From CAVVZJ01 sp963752755 (GTDB lineage: Bacteria > Planctomycetota > Planctomycetia > Isosphaerales > Isosphaeraceae): a DNA stretch of 64,000 nucleotides. Made by a program: the position numbers and the translations under genes. Every line of letters begins with the position of its first letter. Position 1 is the first letter of the stretch. Positions 1 through 9,091 of this stretch are shown here, one piece after another. Under the pieces are notes generated by a model. It worked only from the letters and a program-made list of their open reading frames with translations. It was not told where the DNA came from and did not search any database. The DNA lies in assembly GCA_963752755.1 (NCBI GenBank), contig CAVVZJ010000003.1, positions 496,001-560,000 of the forward strand, written 5' to 3'.

Positions 1-143
1 TTGAGATATCCTTGTCGAAGAAGCCCAAGATGGCCGATCGCCACGGACGACCCGACCGCGAACCCGAACCATCCGGCGAGCAGCAGGTTTCCCGGAACAC
101 CATCCGACGGCCGGTAGCGCCGCCCGTTCCTCCCCCGGCACAT
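1..143 (-). CDS. partial membrane protein cut by the left window edge
   Basis: An open frame starts at ATG 143, reading leftward, and runs off the window. A purine-rich AAGGAG-like box lies about a dozen bases upstream of the ATG. After a basic N-terminus the reading has a hydrophobic stretch (roughly residues 19-39, NLLLAGWFGFAVGSSVAIGH), as expected for a first transmembrane segment. The last codons read better in the neighbouring frame (GFFDKDIS), so an indel may lie near position 20. Only 47 codons are visible and I do not recognise a family. It would be divergent from the subtilisin gene at 190. Confidence 0.35.
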   Translation of the reverse strand, partial: MCRGRNGRRYRPSDGVPGNLLLAGWFGFAVGSSVAIGHLGLLRQGYL

Positions 144-189
144 CCGGAACGCGACTTCTCCTTGAATCCGCATCTTCGACGAGGCATCC

Positions 190-2166
190 ATGGCACGCCC
201 GAGGCGTCGCAAGCGGCTCGCATTGCGGGTCGAATCGCTCGAAATCCGCTCCCTCCTCAGCAGCGATGTGGGCAACGGTCTGCTCATCGGCTTCGCCCCC
301 GGCACGAACGCCGGCACCGTCGCCGCCACCGTCCAGCGGTTCCAGGGGCAGGTCCTCCAGAAGTTCCCCGACGGCCCGGTCTGGATTCAGCCCGGCGCGG
401 GGGTGAACGTGGCTCGCGTCGAGACCTGGATGCAGAACGACCCCGCCGTCCGCTACGTCGAGCCGAACGGCGTGATCCACGTGGACTCCATCCCGCCCAA
501 CGATCCGGGCTTCAACCAGCAGTGGGGCCTGTACAACGCCGGCACCGGAGTCGACATCAACGCCTTGAACGCCTGGCAGACGACCCAGGGCAGTTCCAGC
601 ACGATCATCGCCGTCATCGACAGCGGGCTCGACCTCACCAACCCCGACTTCTCCGGCCGCCTCTGGGTCAACACCGCCGAGGCCACCGGCCAGCCCGGCG
701 TGGACGACAGCCACGACGGCTACGTCGATGACGTCTTCGGCTGGAACTTCCGCGACCACAACAACAACCTCGCCGACTACGCCCAGCACGGCACCCACGT
801 CGCCGGCCTCATCGCCGCCAACGCCAACGACCACTACGGCGTCGCCGGGGTGAACTGGAACGCCAGGATCATGCCCCTGAAGTTCATCGGACCCGACGGC
901 AGCGGCAACGTCGCCGACGCCGTCCAGGCGATCTACTACGCCGTCAACCACGGCGCCAGGATCATCAACGCGAGCTGGGGCGGCATCGACTACTCGCAAT
1001 CGCTCAACGACGCCATCAGCTACGCCGACAGCCACGGCGTCGTCTTCGTCACGGCCGCCGGCAACGAGTCGGCCAACAACGACACCAAGCCCAGCTATCC
1101 CGCGCTCGACCGCCTGGGCAACCTGATCAGCGTGGCGGCCGTCGATGCGTTCGGCCGCCTGGCCAGCTTCTCCAACTACGGCCCGAACACCGTGGACATC
1201 GCCGCGCCCGGGGTGAGCATCCTCAGCGACCTACCCGGCGGCGGCCTGGTCAGCTACTCCGGCACGTCGATGTCCACGCCGTTCGTCACCGGCGTCGCCT
1301 CGCTCGTCGCCGGCATGCATCCGACCTGGAACGCCGAGCAGATCGTCCACCAGGTCGTCGCGACCGCCAAACCGATGCCGACCCTCCGGGGCCTGATCGC
1401 CTCCGGCGGGATCGTCGATGCCGCCGCCGCCGTCGGCTCCACCGCCCCGCCCACCACGACCACGACTCCGCCCCCCGTCTCCGTCACGTCCAACCCGACC
1501 ATCGGCGTCTCCGAGCCTTCCGACCTTATCCACGCCCAGATCGTCTCCACCGACGAATTCTACCAGGCCCACGGCGGCACCAACACCTCCTGGCTCAACG
1601 CGCTTTATCAAACCTTCCTCGACCGCTCCCTCGACCCCGGCGCCCGCACTTACTGGCTCGGCCAGCTCGCCGCCTCCGACCGCCTCACGGTCGCCCACGC
1701 GATCATCTACTCACCCGAGGCGATCCGGACCAAGGTCGCCGGCTGGATGAAGTCCGACCTCGGCTGGACCGCCACGATCGCCGACCTCAAGACCATCCCC
1801 GTCGTGATCCAGTGGTCCAACGTGATCGCCGCCGCCGGCGGCGCCGACTCTGTGATCCACCAGATCATCCTCGCCTCCAGCGAGTTCTACAACCGTAGCG
1901 GCGGCACCGACGCCTCCTGGCTCAACGCCGTCTATCAGGTCGCCCTCGGCCGCCCCCTCGACTCCGGCGCCCGCACCTACTGGCTCGGCCAGCTCGCCAC
2001 CGGCCGCGGCCGCTCCGACATCGCGCTGACGATCCTCGCCTCCCTCGAGGCCCGCACCTTCAAGGTCGCCACCTGGTTCCACAACGACCTCGGCCGCTCC
2101 ACACCGATCGCCACCCTCAAGAACGACCCGACCGTGATCGCCCTCGCCCGCGAGATCTCCGACTGA
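190..2166 (+). CDS. secreted subtilisin-family (S8) serine protease with two C-terminal DUF4214 modules
   Basis: The 658-residue protein starts with a basic stretch followed by VESLEIRSLLS, the LExRxLLS-type motif seen near the N-terminus of many planctomycete secreted proteins. The peptidase S8 triad is complete: Asp144 in AVIDSG, His200 in HGTHVAG and Ser360 in GTSMSTP, with the oxyanion Asn292 in AAGN. Residues before about 110 look like an inhibitor-type propeptide. A Thr/Pro-rich linker near residue 420 leads to two similar modules (about 450-555 and 560-655). Each contains FY..GGT..SWLNA.YQ and a GARTYWLGQL motif, typical of DUF4214, a domain often attached to secreted adhesins and proteases. 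The gene stands alone and converges on the methyltransferase at 2358. Start chosen at ATG 190. The role is inferred as extracellular proteolysis; the substrate is unknown. Confidence 0.92.
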   Translation: MARPRRRKRLALRVESLEIRSLLSSDVGNGLLIGFAPGTNAGTVAATVQRFQGQVLQKFPDGPVWIQPGAGVNVARVETWMQNDPAVRYVEPNGVIHVDSIPPNDPGFNQQWGLYNAGTGVDINALNAWQTTQGSSSTIIAVIDSGLDLTNPDFSGRLWVNTAEATGQPGVDDSHDGYVDDVFGWNFRDHNNNLADYAQHGTHVAGLIAANANDHYGVAGVNWNARIMPLKFIGPDGSGNVADAVQAIYYAVNHGARIINASWGGIDYSQSLNDAISYADSHGVVFVTAAGNESANNDTKPSYPALDRLGNLISVAAVDAFGRLASFSNYGPNTVDIAAPGVSILSDLPGGGLVSYSGTSMSTPFVTGVASLVAGMHPTWNAEQIVHQVVATAKPMPTLRGLIASGGIVDAAAAVGSTAPPTTTTTPPPVSVTSNPTIGVSEPSDLIHAQIVSTDEFYQAHGGTNTSWLNALYQTFLDRSLDPGARTYWLGQLAASDRLTVAHAIIYSPEAIRTKVAGWMKSDLGWTATIADLKTIPVVIQWSNVIAAAGGADSVIHQIILASSEFYNRSGGTDASWLNAVYQVALGRPLDSGARTYWLGQLATGRGRSDIALTILASLEARTFKVATWFHNDLGRSTPIATLKNDPTVIALAREISD

Positions 2167-2260
2167 TCGAGCAATCGCCAGCTTCGAACGCGAAGTAATC
2201 AGATTCACAGTCCCGAATCAAAACACCCGGGATTCCACCGGCCTCGCCAGGCGCCGCCAG

Positions 2261-2278
2261 CCCGACTTCCGTCGGGCC
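2261..2278. terminator. hairpin between convergent genes
   Basis: GCCCGAC (2261-2267) and GTCGGGC (2272-2278) form a perfect 7 bp stem with a TTCC loop. It lies between the stop of the subtilisin gene and the stop of the methyltransferase on the other strand. T-rich sequence (around 2333-2345) follows at a distance, not immediately, so classical rho-independence is uncertain. It could serve both genes. Confidence 0.5.
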
Positions 2279-2357
2279 GGAAACCCTTTGACCTCTGGAG
2301 TTTCCGACCCGACGGCCGATTCCCGGAAACTATCTTTTTAAAATTATTCATTCGTGG

Positions 2358-3125
2358 TTAATAATCATTCAAATCAAACTCCGCCAGCTCCTCGTCCGGG
2401 AACGCATAATTCGGGTCCGCCGCCCGCACCGCCTCGGCCACGATCGCGTGCCGACTCGGCGCCGGGCCGTCGGGGGCGAACTCCGAGCGCACCCGGAAGA
2501 ACGAGCACTGCACCCACTCCCGCAAGGTCCGGATCGTGGGCACCCACCAGTTCGAGACGTCCCGCTTGTATTCCTCGTGGTAGTAGAACGCCGCCGTGTT
2601 CTCGGCCGACGGGATCGTCTCCCCCTCGACCAGGATCAATCCCCCCTCCCGCAACACCTTCCGCAGCCTCCCCAGAGCCAGCAGCGGGTGCTTCAGGTGG
2701 TAATACACCCCGCAAAAGAGGACGACATCGAAGTCCCGGAGGCCCAGCCGCTCGACGTCATAGACCGACAGGTCCGGCACGTACCGCGCCCGCGAGCCCA
2801 GCAGCTTGCCCGCCAGCCGGAAGGTCGGCTGTTCGCGGTGGTGCCGGTGCACGACGTAGTCCGTGGCGACCACCTCCGCCGCCCCCCGCCGCTCCGCCTC
2901 GAACGACCAGAGGCCGTCCCAGCAGCCGATGTCCAGCACCTTCTTGCCTCGGAAGTCGATCGCATCGAACGCCCGGACCAGGAACTCCGGCGGCGGTCCC
3001 CAGCGCCCGGGGGTGAACACGCCGTCGCCCAGGTCGATCGTGTGGACCCACGCGAAGCCCGGGACCAGCCGGAGCAACGCCTCGCGGTCCTCGACGCCCG
3101 CCAGTTCGTCCGCCGCCACACCCAC
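2358..3125 (-). CDS. SAM-dependent methyltransferase, CmoB/DUF1698-like
   Basis: A class I Rossmann methyltransferase of about 255 residues. Motif I is VLDIGCWDGLWS (about residues 63-74). An acidic Asp follows in VVATDY, and VVLFCGVYYHLKHPLLAL resembles the CmoB/DUF1698 group, which acts on tRNA wobble uridine or small metabolites; I cannot assign the substrate. The open frame allows only a GTG start at 3125. A strong AGGAGG box instead sits six bases upstream of ATG 3136-3138, which is in another frame. The simplest reading is a single indel between 3125 and 3138 that hides the true N-terminus MSTG. The gene is monocistronic. Confidence 0.8.
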   Translation of the reverse strand: MGVAADELAGVEDREALLRLVPGFAWVHTIDLGDGVFTPGRWGPPPEFLVRAFDAIDFRGKKVLDIGCWDGLWSFEAERRGAAEVVATDYVVHRHHREQPTFRLAGKLLGSRARYVPDLSVYDVERLGLRDFDVVLFCGVYYHLKHPLLALGRLRKVLREGGLILVEGETIPSAENTAAFYYHEEYKRDVSNWWVPTIRTLREWVQCSFFRVRSEFAPDGPAPSRHAIVAEAVRAADPNYAFPDEELAEFDLNDY

Positions 3126-3378
3126 GTCCCGTGCTCATGGCCGCCTCCTGCTCATCCCCCGATGCCGAACCCGTCCGGTCACCCCGACCAGGGCCGTATC
3201 ATGCCCGCTCGGCCCCGATCGGGCAAGACGACCCGACGGCAGTCGCAAGTCGAATTAATTGTTTGGCCTTGCTCACACAGGGAACCGTGCTTCCCCCACG
3301 CCGGTCGCCCGGGTATGATCGGCCATCGATGTCGCGCCGCAGGAGGTGCGGCCGGGGCCGCTCACGGAGGGGGTCGCG

Positions 3379-4833
3379 ATGCGAGCCAGGATTGAGGGGC
3401 CGACGCTGTCCCCACCTCACCTATCCACCGCTCCGCAGGGGCTCCGCGACGCCCAGGCGGTCGCCGAGCTGTTCGTCGGCATCTTCCGCCGCGACCTCCA
3501 GAGCTTCTTCCCCCAGGCCAGCTTCGAGCCGATCGACCCCGCGCCCCGAGCCCGACCTCGCGGTTCAGCGGCCCCAACTTCCGCCTGCCGACCGAGCCCG
3601 GCCCCGACGACGAGGCCGCGAGGCTCGTCGAGCTTTTCGGCACCCGCTACCGCCTCGCCCACCGCGACGGCCGCCCGCTCTCCGCCTCCGACCTCCGGAT
3701 GGTCCGCGCCATCGGGTCGGTCCAGAGCATGCGGTACCACCACGCCTTCCAGGTCTCCAACGCCTCCCGCCTGGAACTTTACCGCGGCGGCTCGGAAGAC
3801 CACTACGTCGCCGCCTTCGTCGAGCCCGACGTCTATGCCCCGCCCGGCCTGCGACCCAGCCGGATCGCCGCCACGATCCTGACCTTGCGGACCGCCGCCC
3901 TCTCGACCTACGAGAACCACCGCGTCTCCACCGGCGCCCTGCTCGTCGGCCCCGACCGACGACGCCCGCCACCCGACCCGTCCCAGCCCGCCCGACGCCT
4001 TGCCCTACGGCGTCGAGCTGACCGCCCTCAAGAGCATCCACCGCCTCTGCGACGGCCACCGCACCCTCTTCCTCGTCGATCGCGCCGGCCGGCTCGCCGA
4101 GATCATCGACGTCGCCCGCTGGGCCTCGGAGTCCGCCATCGACGGCTCGCCGGTCGTCCCCTGCGCCCGCGCCTACGAGCCCCACGCCCGGGCCACCAGC
4201 GTCGGCGGCCACGTCTGCCTGGTCCTGAGCCCGAACCAGGAGATCAAGCTCTTCGCCGAGGGCACGCAGGTCTTCGCCTTCGCCCACGGCCGCTGGCGAA
4301 TCCTCGACCCGGTCGCCAAGTTCGCCGTCTGGCGACGCGCCGTCGGCAATCCCGCGCTCGCCCGCATCCTCTTCCAGGCCGCCCTGAACATGGCCGAGGC
4401 GCGTCGCGGCGGCCTGTTCGTCGTGGTGGACCACCCTTGCTCGCCGTCGGCCGCCTGATCGCCCGCCACGACCTGCCTGACCGACGAGCCCGCCCCCGGC
4501 CCCCCCCCCGAGCTGGCCCCCCGCGACCCGCTGGCCCGTCGCGCCCTGCACTACCTCGCCCGCGGTCGCAACGCCACCGACCTCGACCCGTCCGTCCTCG
4601 AAGCCCTCGCCAGCCTCGACGGCGCCCTGGTCACCGACCACGCCGGCCGCCTGCTCGCCTTCGGCGCGATCCTCCGCCAGGACGCCGCCAGCGAGCTGCC
4701 CAGCCTCCTGCTCGCCGAGGGTGCCCGGACCACCGCCGCGCTCGTCGCCAGCCTCTACGGCCCTGTCCTCAAGGTCAGCGAGGACGGCGTCGTCTCCTGC
4801 TTCCTCGACGGCGCCCGCGTCTGGGACCTCTGA
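3379..4833 (+). pseudogene. frameshifted DisA_N-like (DACNV-type) nucleotide-sensor protein
   Basis: Pieces of one protein lie in alternating frames. ATG 3379 (GGAGG box just upstream) opens GLRDAQAVAELFVGIFRRDL. The frame changes near 3545 (RFSGPNFRLPTEPGPDDEAA), near 3955 (PYGVELTALKSIHRLCDGHR) and near 4430-4470. The end reads DGALVTDHAGRLLAFGAIL and EGARTTAALVASLYGP before TGA at 4831-4833. The DGA(L/I)V...GAIL segment matches the ligand pocket of the DisA/CdaA diadenylate-cyclase fold. The catalytic RHR motif is replaced by ART, so the domain is more likely a sensor than a cyclase, as in the DACNV family of predicted nucleotide sensors. A large N-terminal region, also seen in that family, precedes it. 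At least four frame breaks are needed. Whether this is decay or sequence error is undecided. Confidence 0.7.
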
Positions 4834-4941
4834 CCCGTTGAGCCGGCGCCGCGTTTGCACGCGATGTCTCCTGCCTCCGCTGCCCGCCCCGCGGAGTGCA
4901 TTCGAGCAAAGCAAATCGACAAATCTCGAATGGAGACCAAG

Positions 4942-5403
4942 ATGAATCGACGTGAAATGATCGGAGCCCTGGGCCTCGGGACCGCCGCCTTGACCCTCGC
5001 CGAGGGACGCGCCATCGCCGCCCAGCAAGACCACCACGGCCACGGTGCCCATGACGAGCACCTCTCCGTCATGGCCGAGTGCGCCAAGACCTGCAACGAG
5101 ACCGCTCACCACTGCATGGAAGCCATCTGCAACAAGGACGGCGACGTTGCGTCGCACGCCGAGGTCCATAACCTGGCCATGGACTGCCAGGCCTTCTGCG
5201 TCCTCTCGGCCTCGATGATGGCTCGCCACAGCCCCCTGGCCCGTTTTGCTCACGAAGCCAATGCCGAGGCCTGCGCCGCCTGCGCCGAGGCCTGCGAGAA
5301 GCACAAGAACGCCAGCGAGATCGTCAAGAAGTGCCAGGAGAGCTGCCGCAAGTGCGAGAAAGTCTGCCGCGAGGCTGCCAAGCAGGGCCACGACCACCAT
5401 TGA
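4942..5403 (+). CDS. Tat-exported four-helix-bundle copper-storage protein (Csp/DUF326)
   Basis: A 153-residue protein that starts MNRREMIGALGLGTAALT, a twin-arginine signal, followed by a His-rich stretch (HHGHGAHDEH). The mature part has 13 cysteines spaced for a helical bundle: ECAKTC, CMEAIC, DCQAFC, CAACAEAC and CQESCRKCEKVC. It ends in HDHH. Csp proteins bind many Cu(I) ions through cysteines lining the core of a four-helix bundle; Csp1 of methanotrophs is the Tat-exported form. The start at 4942 is preferred over ATG 4930 and the upstream 4855 because GGAG at 4932-4935 is correctly spaced for it and the signal begins there. No copper regulator or exporter is adjacent. Inferred role: periplasmic copper buffering. 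Confidence 0.9.
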   Translation: MNRREMIGALGLGTAALTLAEGRAIAAQQDHHGHGAHDEHLSVMAECAKTCNETAHHCMEAICNKDGDVASHAEVHNLAMDCQAFCVLSASMMARHSPLARFAHEANAEACAACAEACEKHKNASEIVKKCQESCRKCEKVCREAAKQGHDHH

Positions 5404-5442
5404 TCCCGGTCCGCTCACCGTCCGATCCTTGCCCCGCCCGGC

Positions 5443-5468
5443 CCCCGCGCCAGACGGGGTGGGTTTTT
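5443..5468 (+). terminator. probable rho-independent terminator of the copper-storage gene
   Basis: CCCCG (5443-5447) pairs with CGGGG (5455-5459) across a seven-base loop. TGGG and then a run of five T (5464-5468) follow. The site lies about 40 bases after the stop of the copper-storage gene. The stem is short but the T run follows as expected. Confidence 0.5.
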
Positions 5469-5643
5469 CTCTGGCAAGTGGCCGCCGGGTCAGACATCCT
5501 GGGAGTCGCCGAGGCTCGGCCGACATCGTGGATCGAGGAGCGTTCGCAATCCTGACCCTGGGAACCCGACCGCCTCCCACGTCCCCCGGCCGTGCCGGCC
5601 CGGATCTCATGACCAACCGACTCCTTGCGACCGAGTAGCCGCC

Positions 5644-6879
5644 ATGCCCCGACTCCGACTCCTGACCGCCCTGCTGGCCTGCCTGCTCCCGACGTCCACC
5701 CCGGCCGCCGACTTCCCCCAGTTCGAGGCCCAGGAGATCGACCCGCACGTCGGCAACGTCTGCTACGCCGTGACCGTGGCCGACGTGGACGGCGACGGCA
5801 AGCTCGACGTCGTCGCCCTGAGCGAGGACGCCGTCGTCTGGTACCGCAATCCCGACTGGTCCAGGCACGACATCCTGCGCGGCCAGACCGCCCGCGACAA
5901 CGTCTGCATCCAGCCCCACGACATCGACGGCGACGGCCGGATCGACTTCGCCGTCGGCGCCGGCTGGCACCCGCCCGACACCGAGAAGGCCGCCACCCTC
6001 CAGTGGATCGGCCGCGACGCCGAGGGGCGCTGGCAGCTCCACCCGATCCACTTCAACGAGCCGATGATCCACCGCATCCGCTGGGCCGACGTCCGCGGCA
6101 CTGGCCAGAAGCAGCTCCTCGTCGCCCCCCTCCAGGGACGCGGCACCCGCGGTCCCGACTGGGGCGAGGGACCGGGGATCAACCTGCTCGTCTACTCGAT
6201 CCCCGACGACCCGACCACGCCCGACTGGCCCTCCGAGGTGGCGACCGACAGCTTGCACACCGTCCACAACCTCTGGCCCGTCGAGTTCGACGGCGACGGC
6301 CGCGCCGAGGTCCTGGCCGCCGCCTGGGAAGGCGTCTTCCTGATCGACCGCGATTCCGAGGGACAGTACAACACGACCAAGCTCGGCACGGGCAACCAGG
6401 CGTCGTCCCCCAGCAAGGGGGCCAGCGAGATCAAGGACGGCCGCCTCAAGGCCGGTAGCCGCTTCATCGCCACCATCGAGCCCTGGCACGGCAACCAGGT
6501 CGTCGTCTACTGGCCGACCGGCGAGGGGGAGGGCGGTCGCCGGACCTTCGAGCGGTTCGTGATTGACGAGCCCCTGACCTGGGGCCATGCCGTCTGGTGC
6601 GCCGACCTCGACGCCGACGGCGACGATGAGCTGATCATCGGCCAGCGCGACCCGAACCCCGCCGGCGTCACTCCGCGCGGGCCGGGCATCCGCGTCTATG
6701 ACTTCGGCCCCGCCGCCTCCGGCCGCCCCTTCTCCGTGACCCGCCATATCCTCGACGACGGCGGCATGGCCTGCGAGGATGCCCTCGCCGCCGATCTCGA
6801 TGCCGACGGCCAGCCCGACGTCATCGCTGGCGGCCGCGCCACCCACAACGTCAAGATTTACTGGAACCGCGGCCGCTGA
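5644..6879 (+). CDS. secreted FG-GAP/VCBS repeat beta-propeller protein
   Basis: A 411-residue protein with a clear signal peptide (hydrophobic LLTALLACLLP, cleavage near AA-DF). It has repeated Ca-binding-type loops: DVDGDGKLD, DIDGDGRID, EFDGDGRAE, DLDADGDDE and DLDADGQPD. These are spaced through the chain as in seven-bladed FG-GAP/VCBS propellers. Planctomycetes encode many such exported propellers of unknown ligand. It starts at ATG 5644, about 240 bases after the copper-storage gene, and is followed 24 bases later by the membrane gene at 6904, so the two may be co-transcribed. Function beyond fold is not predictable. Confidence 0.9.
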   Translation: MPRLRLLTALLACLLPTSTPAADFPQFEAQEIDPHVGNVCYAVTVADVDGDGKLDVVALSEDAVVWYRNPDWSRHDILRGQTARDNVCIQPHDIDGDGRIDFAVGAGWHPPDTEKAATLQWIGRDAEGRWQLHPIHFNEPMIHRIRWADVRGTGQKQLLVAPLQGRGTRGPDWGEGPGINLLVYSIPDDPTTPDWPSEVATDSLHTVHNLWPVEFDGDGRAEVLAAAWEGVFLIDRDSEGQYNTTKLGTGNQASSPSKGASEIKDGRLKAGSRFIATIEPWHGNQVVVYWPTGEGEGGRRTFERFVIDEPLTWGHAVWCADLDADGDDELIIGQRDPNPAGVTPRGPGIRVYDFGPAASGRPFSVTRHILDDGGMACEDALAADLDADGQPDVIAGGRATHNVKIYWNRGR

Positions 6880-6903
6880 CGCCCGCCCAACCCGAAAGGC
6901 CCG

Positions 6904-8067
6904 ATGGACGCCAACCTCGCCCACCGACCCGCCCCGGCCACCGCCGTCCGGGGCACCTTGACTCCCGTCGAGCCGACCGCCGCCCCCTCGCGAATCGCCT
7001 CGCTCGACCAGTTCCGCGGCTACACCGTGGCCGGCATGTTCCTGGTCAACTTCCTCGGCGGATTCGTCGTGATTCCGGCGATCCTGAAGCACCATAATAC
7101 CTATTGCAGCTATGCCGACACGATCATGCCCCAGTTCTTCCTGGCGGTCGGCCTCGGCTACCGCCTCTCGATCCTGAGGCGATCGCGGAGCGCCGGCGCC
7201 GGGGCGGCCTACCGTCACGTCGTCGCCCGCTGCCTCGGCCTGATCCTTCTCGGCTTCGTCCTCTACCACCTCGACGGCGAGTTCACGACCTGGGACGACC
7301 TGAAGCGACTCGGCTTCTGGGGTTTGCTGTCGGATGCCTTTCAGCGCAACCTCTTCCAGACCCTGGTCCACATCGGCCTCACCTCGCTCTGGGTCCTGCC
7401 CGTGATCGGTGCTTCGGCTGGCAAGCGCGTCGCGTTTCTGATTGGTTCCGCGATCCTGCACGTCATCCTCTCGAAAGCCTTCTATTATGATTGGGTCTGG
7501 AACCGTCCCGGAATCGACGGCGGCCCGCTGGGCTTTCTGACGTGGACAATCCCCTTGCTCGTCGGCTCGCTCGCCTACGACGCCGTGGCCGAACTCGGCC
7601 CGCGACGAGCCCTCGCTCGACTGGTCGGCTGGTCGGTTGTCCTGATGGTCGTCGGTTACGCCCTCGCCTGCACCGGGGCCTTCCTCACCGCGCCGACGAA
7701 TCCGCCATCGTGGCTGATCGATCCCCCCTTCGTGACGCCGACGCGCCCCCCGGACCTCTGGACGATGAGTCAGCGGGCCGGCAGCGTCTCGTACTTGACC
7801 TTCTCCGCCGGCTTCTCGCTGGCGGTCTATGCCCTCTTCGTCGTCGCCTGCGACCTCACCCCTTTGCGGATCGGCGTCTTCCGCACCTTCGGCCGCAACG
7901 CACTGATAGCCTACGCGCTGCATGGCCTGGTCGCGGGCGCCGTGAAGCCCTATGTCCCGAAGGATGCGCCGCTCGGCTACGTCCTGGCCGGGTTCGGAGT
8001 CTTCTTCGCGATCACCTATCTGTTCGTGCGCCACCTGGAACGCGAGAACATCTTCATCCGCCTCTGA
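6904..8067 (+). CDS. DUF5009/HGSNAT-like multi-pass membrane protein
   Basis: A 387-residue protein with about ten hydrophobic helices. It starts after a 35-residue cytoplasmic stretch with SLDQFRGYTVAGMFLVNFLG. The (L/R)D..RG motif at the first helix, the early PQFFLAVGLGYRLS helix and the overall topology match the heparan-alpha-glucosaminide N-acetyltransferase-like/DUF5009 membrane proteins, which are thought to acetylate sugars across the membrane. ATG 6904 lies 24 bases after the FG-GAP gene. Acceptor substrate is unknown. A broader acyltransferase-3-like identity is the alternative. Confidence 0.85.
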   Translation: MDANLAHRPAPATAVRGTLTPVEPTAAPSRIASLDQFRGYTVAGMFLVNFLGGFVVIPAILKHHNTYCSYADTIMPQFFLAVGLGYRLSILRRSRSAGAGAAYRHVVARCLGLILLGFVLYHLDGEFTTWDDLKRLGFWGLLSDAFQRNLFQTLVHIGLTSLWVLPVIGASAGKRVAFLIGSAILHVILSKAFYYDWVWNRPGIDGGPLGFLTWTIPLLVGSLAYDAVAELGPRRALARLVGWSVVLMVVGYALACTGAFLTAPTNPPSWLIDPPFVTPTRPPDLWTMSQRAGSVSYLTFSAGFSLAVYALFVVACDLTPLRIGVFRTFGRNALIAYALHGLVAGAVKPYVPKDAPLGYVLAGFGVFFAITYLFVRHLERENIFIRL

Positions 8068-8375
8068 AACCCGGCCGGGGCGACAAGGCAGGGCCATCAC
8101 GGTCGCGACGGCATAGGCACCCAAGCTCATATTGTAAAAATATTCACACACTAATTCTTTATCCAACAACCCGGCGGCCGTCGGCACGCAGGATGCGGCG
8201 CTAACCGGCAACCGACGGACCGTGGGCCAGGCCCCGTGCCGTCGCGGTCGAGGTCCCTCGCGGCCTCTGCATCCGACGCCCCCGCCCATCCCGCCCAGGT
8301 TTGAACATCCGGCGGCCCCAGGTCGCTCGGCGGGGTCCGGCGTCGTCAACCGGACTTCTTATTGGAGGAATCATC
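8068..8375. other. gene-free interval upstream of the DUF11 gene
   Basis: About 310 bases without a convincing gene on either strand. It contains one AT-rich patch (about 8127-8165) that is unusual for this window and could hold the promoter of the gene starting at 8376, but no good -35/-10 pair stands out. A GGAGG ribosome-binding site at 8364-8368 belongs to that gene. Confidence 0.5.
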
Positions 8376-8950
8376 ATGCGGCAACGATCGCTGGCCGCGC
8401 TCCTGATGGCCCTCGCCATCCCCGTGGCCGTCGGGCTCGCCGCTTCCCGCGACTCGCTGGCCCAGCGGGAGATACCGAAGGGGAACAACTCGGGACAGGC
8501 CGCCGTCGCGGAACACCCCGAGTCCGTCACGCCCTCGTCGAACCAAGGCCGCTCGGACGGCGACAGCCAGGACCAGTCCCGGAACTCACCCTGCCGGCCC
8601 TCCTGCTGGCGGCCGTCGATGAGCACGACCCGATCCAGGTCGGTCAGACCGAGACGTACACGATCACGATCGTCAACCAGGGCACCGGCGAGGACACCTA
8701 CGTCCAGGTCACGTGCAAGCTACCCGAGAACTACGAGTTCGTCGGCGTCGAGGGTCCAACCGAGGCCAAGGCCGACGGCCAGACCGTCATCTTCCAGCCG
8801 ATCGACCGCCTCGACCCTGGCGACACCGTCCGCTGGCACCTCAAGGCCAAGGCGAAGGAGAAGGGCGACATCCAGCTCCGCGTCGAGCTGACGAGCGACT
8901 ACCTCTCGCAGCCCGCCCTCTCCACTGAGCCCACGCGGCTCATCAAGTGA
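8376..8950 (+). pseudogene. secreted DUF11/CARDB-like single-domain protein, frameshifted
   Basis: ATG 8376 follows GGAGG by seven bases and opens a signal peptide (MRQRSLAALLMALAIPVAVG). That frame loses sense near 8580. Reading then continues in another frame with LPALLLAAVDEHDPIQVGQT, followed by TYTITIVNQGTGEDTYVQV and a C-terminal LTSDYLSQPALSTEPTRLIK. The domain is an Ig-like DUF11 or CARDB fold, with the usual NxGTxxxxxVxV strand and a GDTVRW turn. About 190 residues in total if one indel near 8570-8590 is repaired. Planctomycetes use such small exported proteins in the envelope; no specific role is known. Confidence 0.7.
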
Positions 8951-9091
8951 TCGAATTTTGCTTGCAAACCCTCTCCCGGCCCGCGTGTGACAGTAGCCCG
9001 CCGACTCGCACGCGGACCGTCCGCTTGCCGACGGCCGGGCCCCGCGCGATAATCGGCGATCCGCGTACCGCCAATCGCCCGGAGGCCCGTC

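Noticed and set aside
12..731. A 239-codon frame overlapping the subtilisin N-terminus
   Set aside because: Arg/Pro-rich shadow of the protease frame; no start signal.
3565..8349. A 1594-codon open frame on the minus strand
   Set aside because: It lies antisense to four well-supported genes; the composition (Gly/Arg/Glu/Ala-rich, no domain) is that of a GC-skewed shadow frame.
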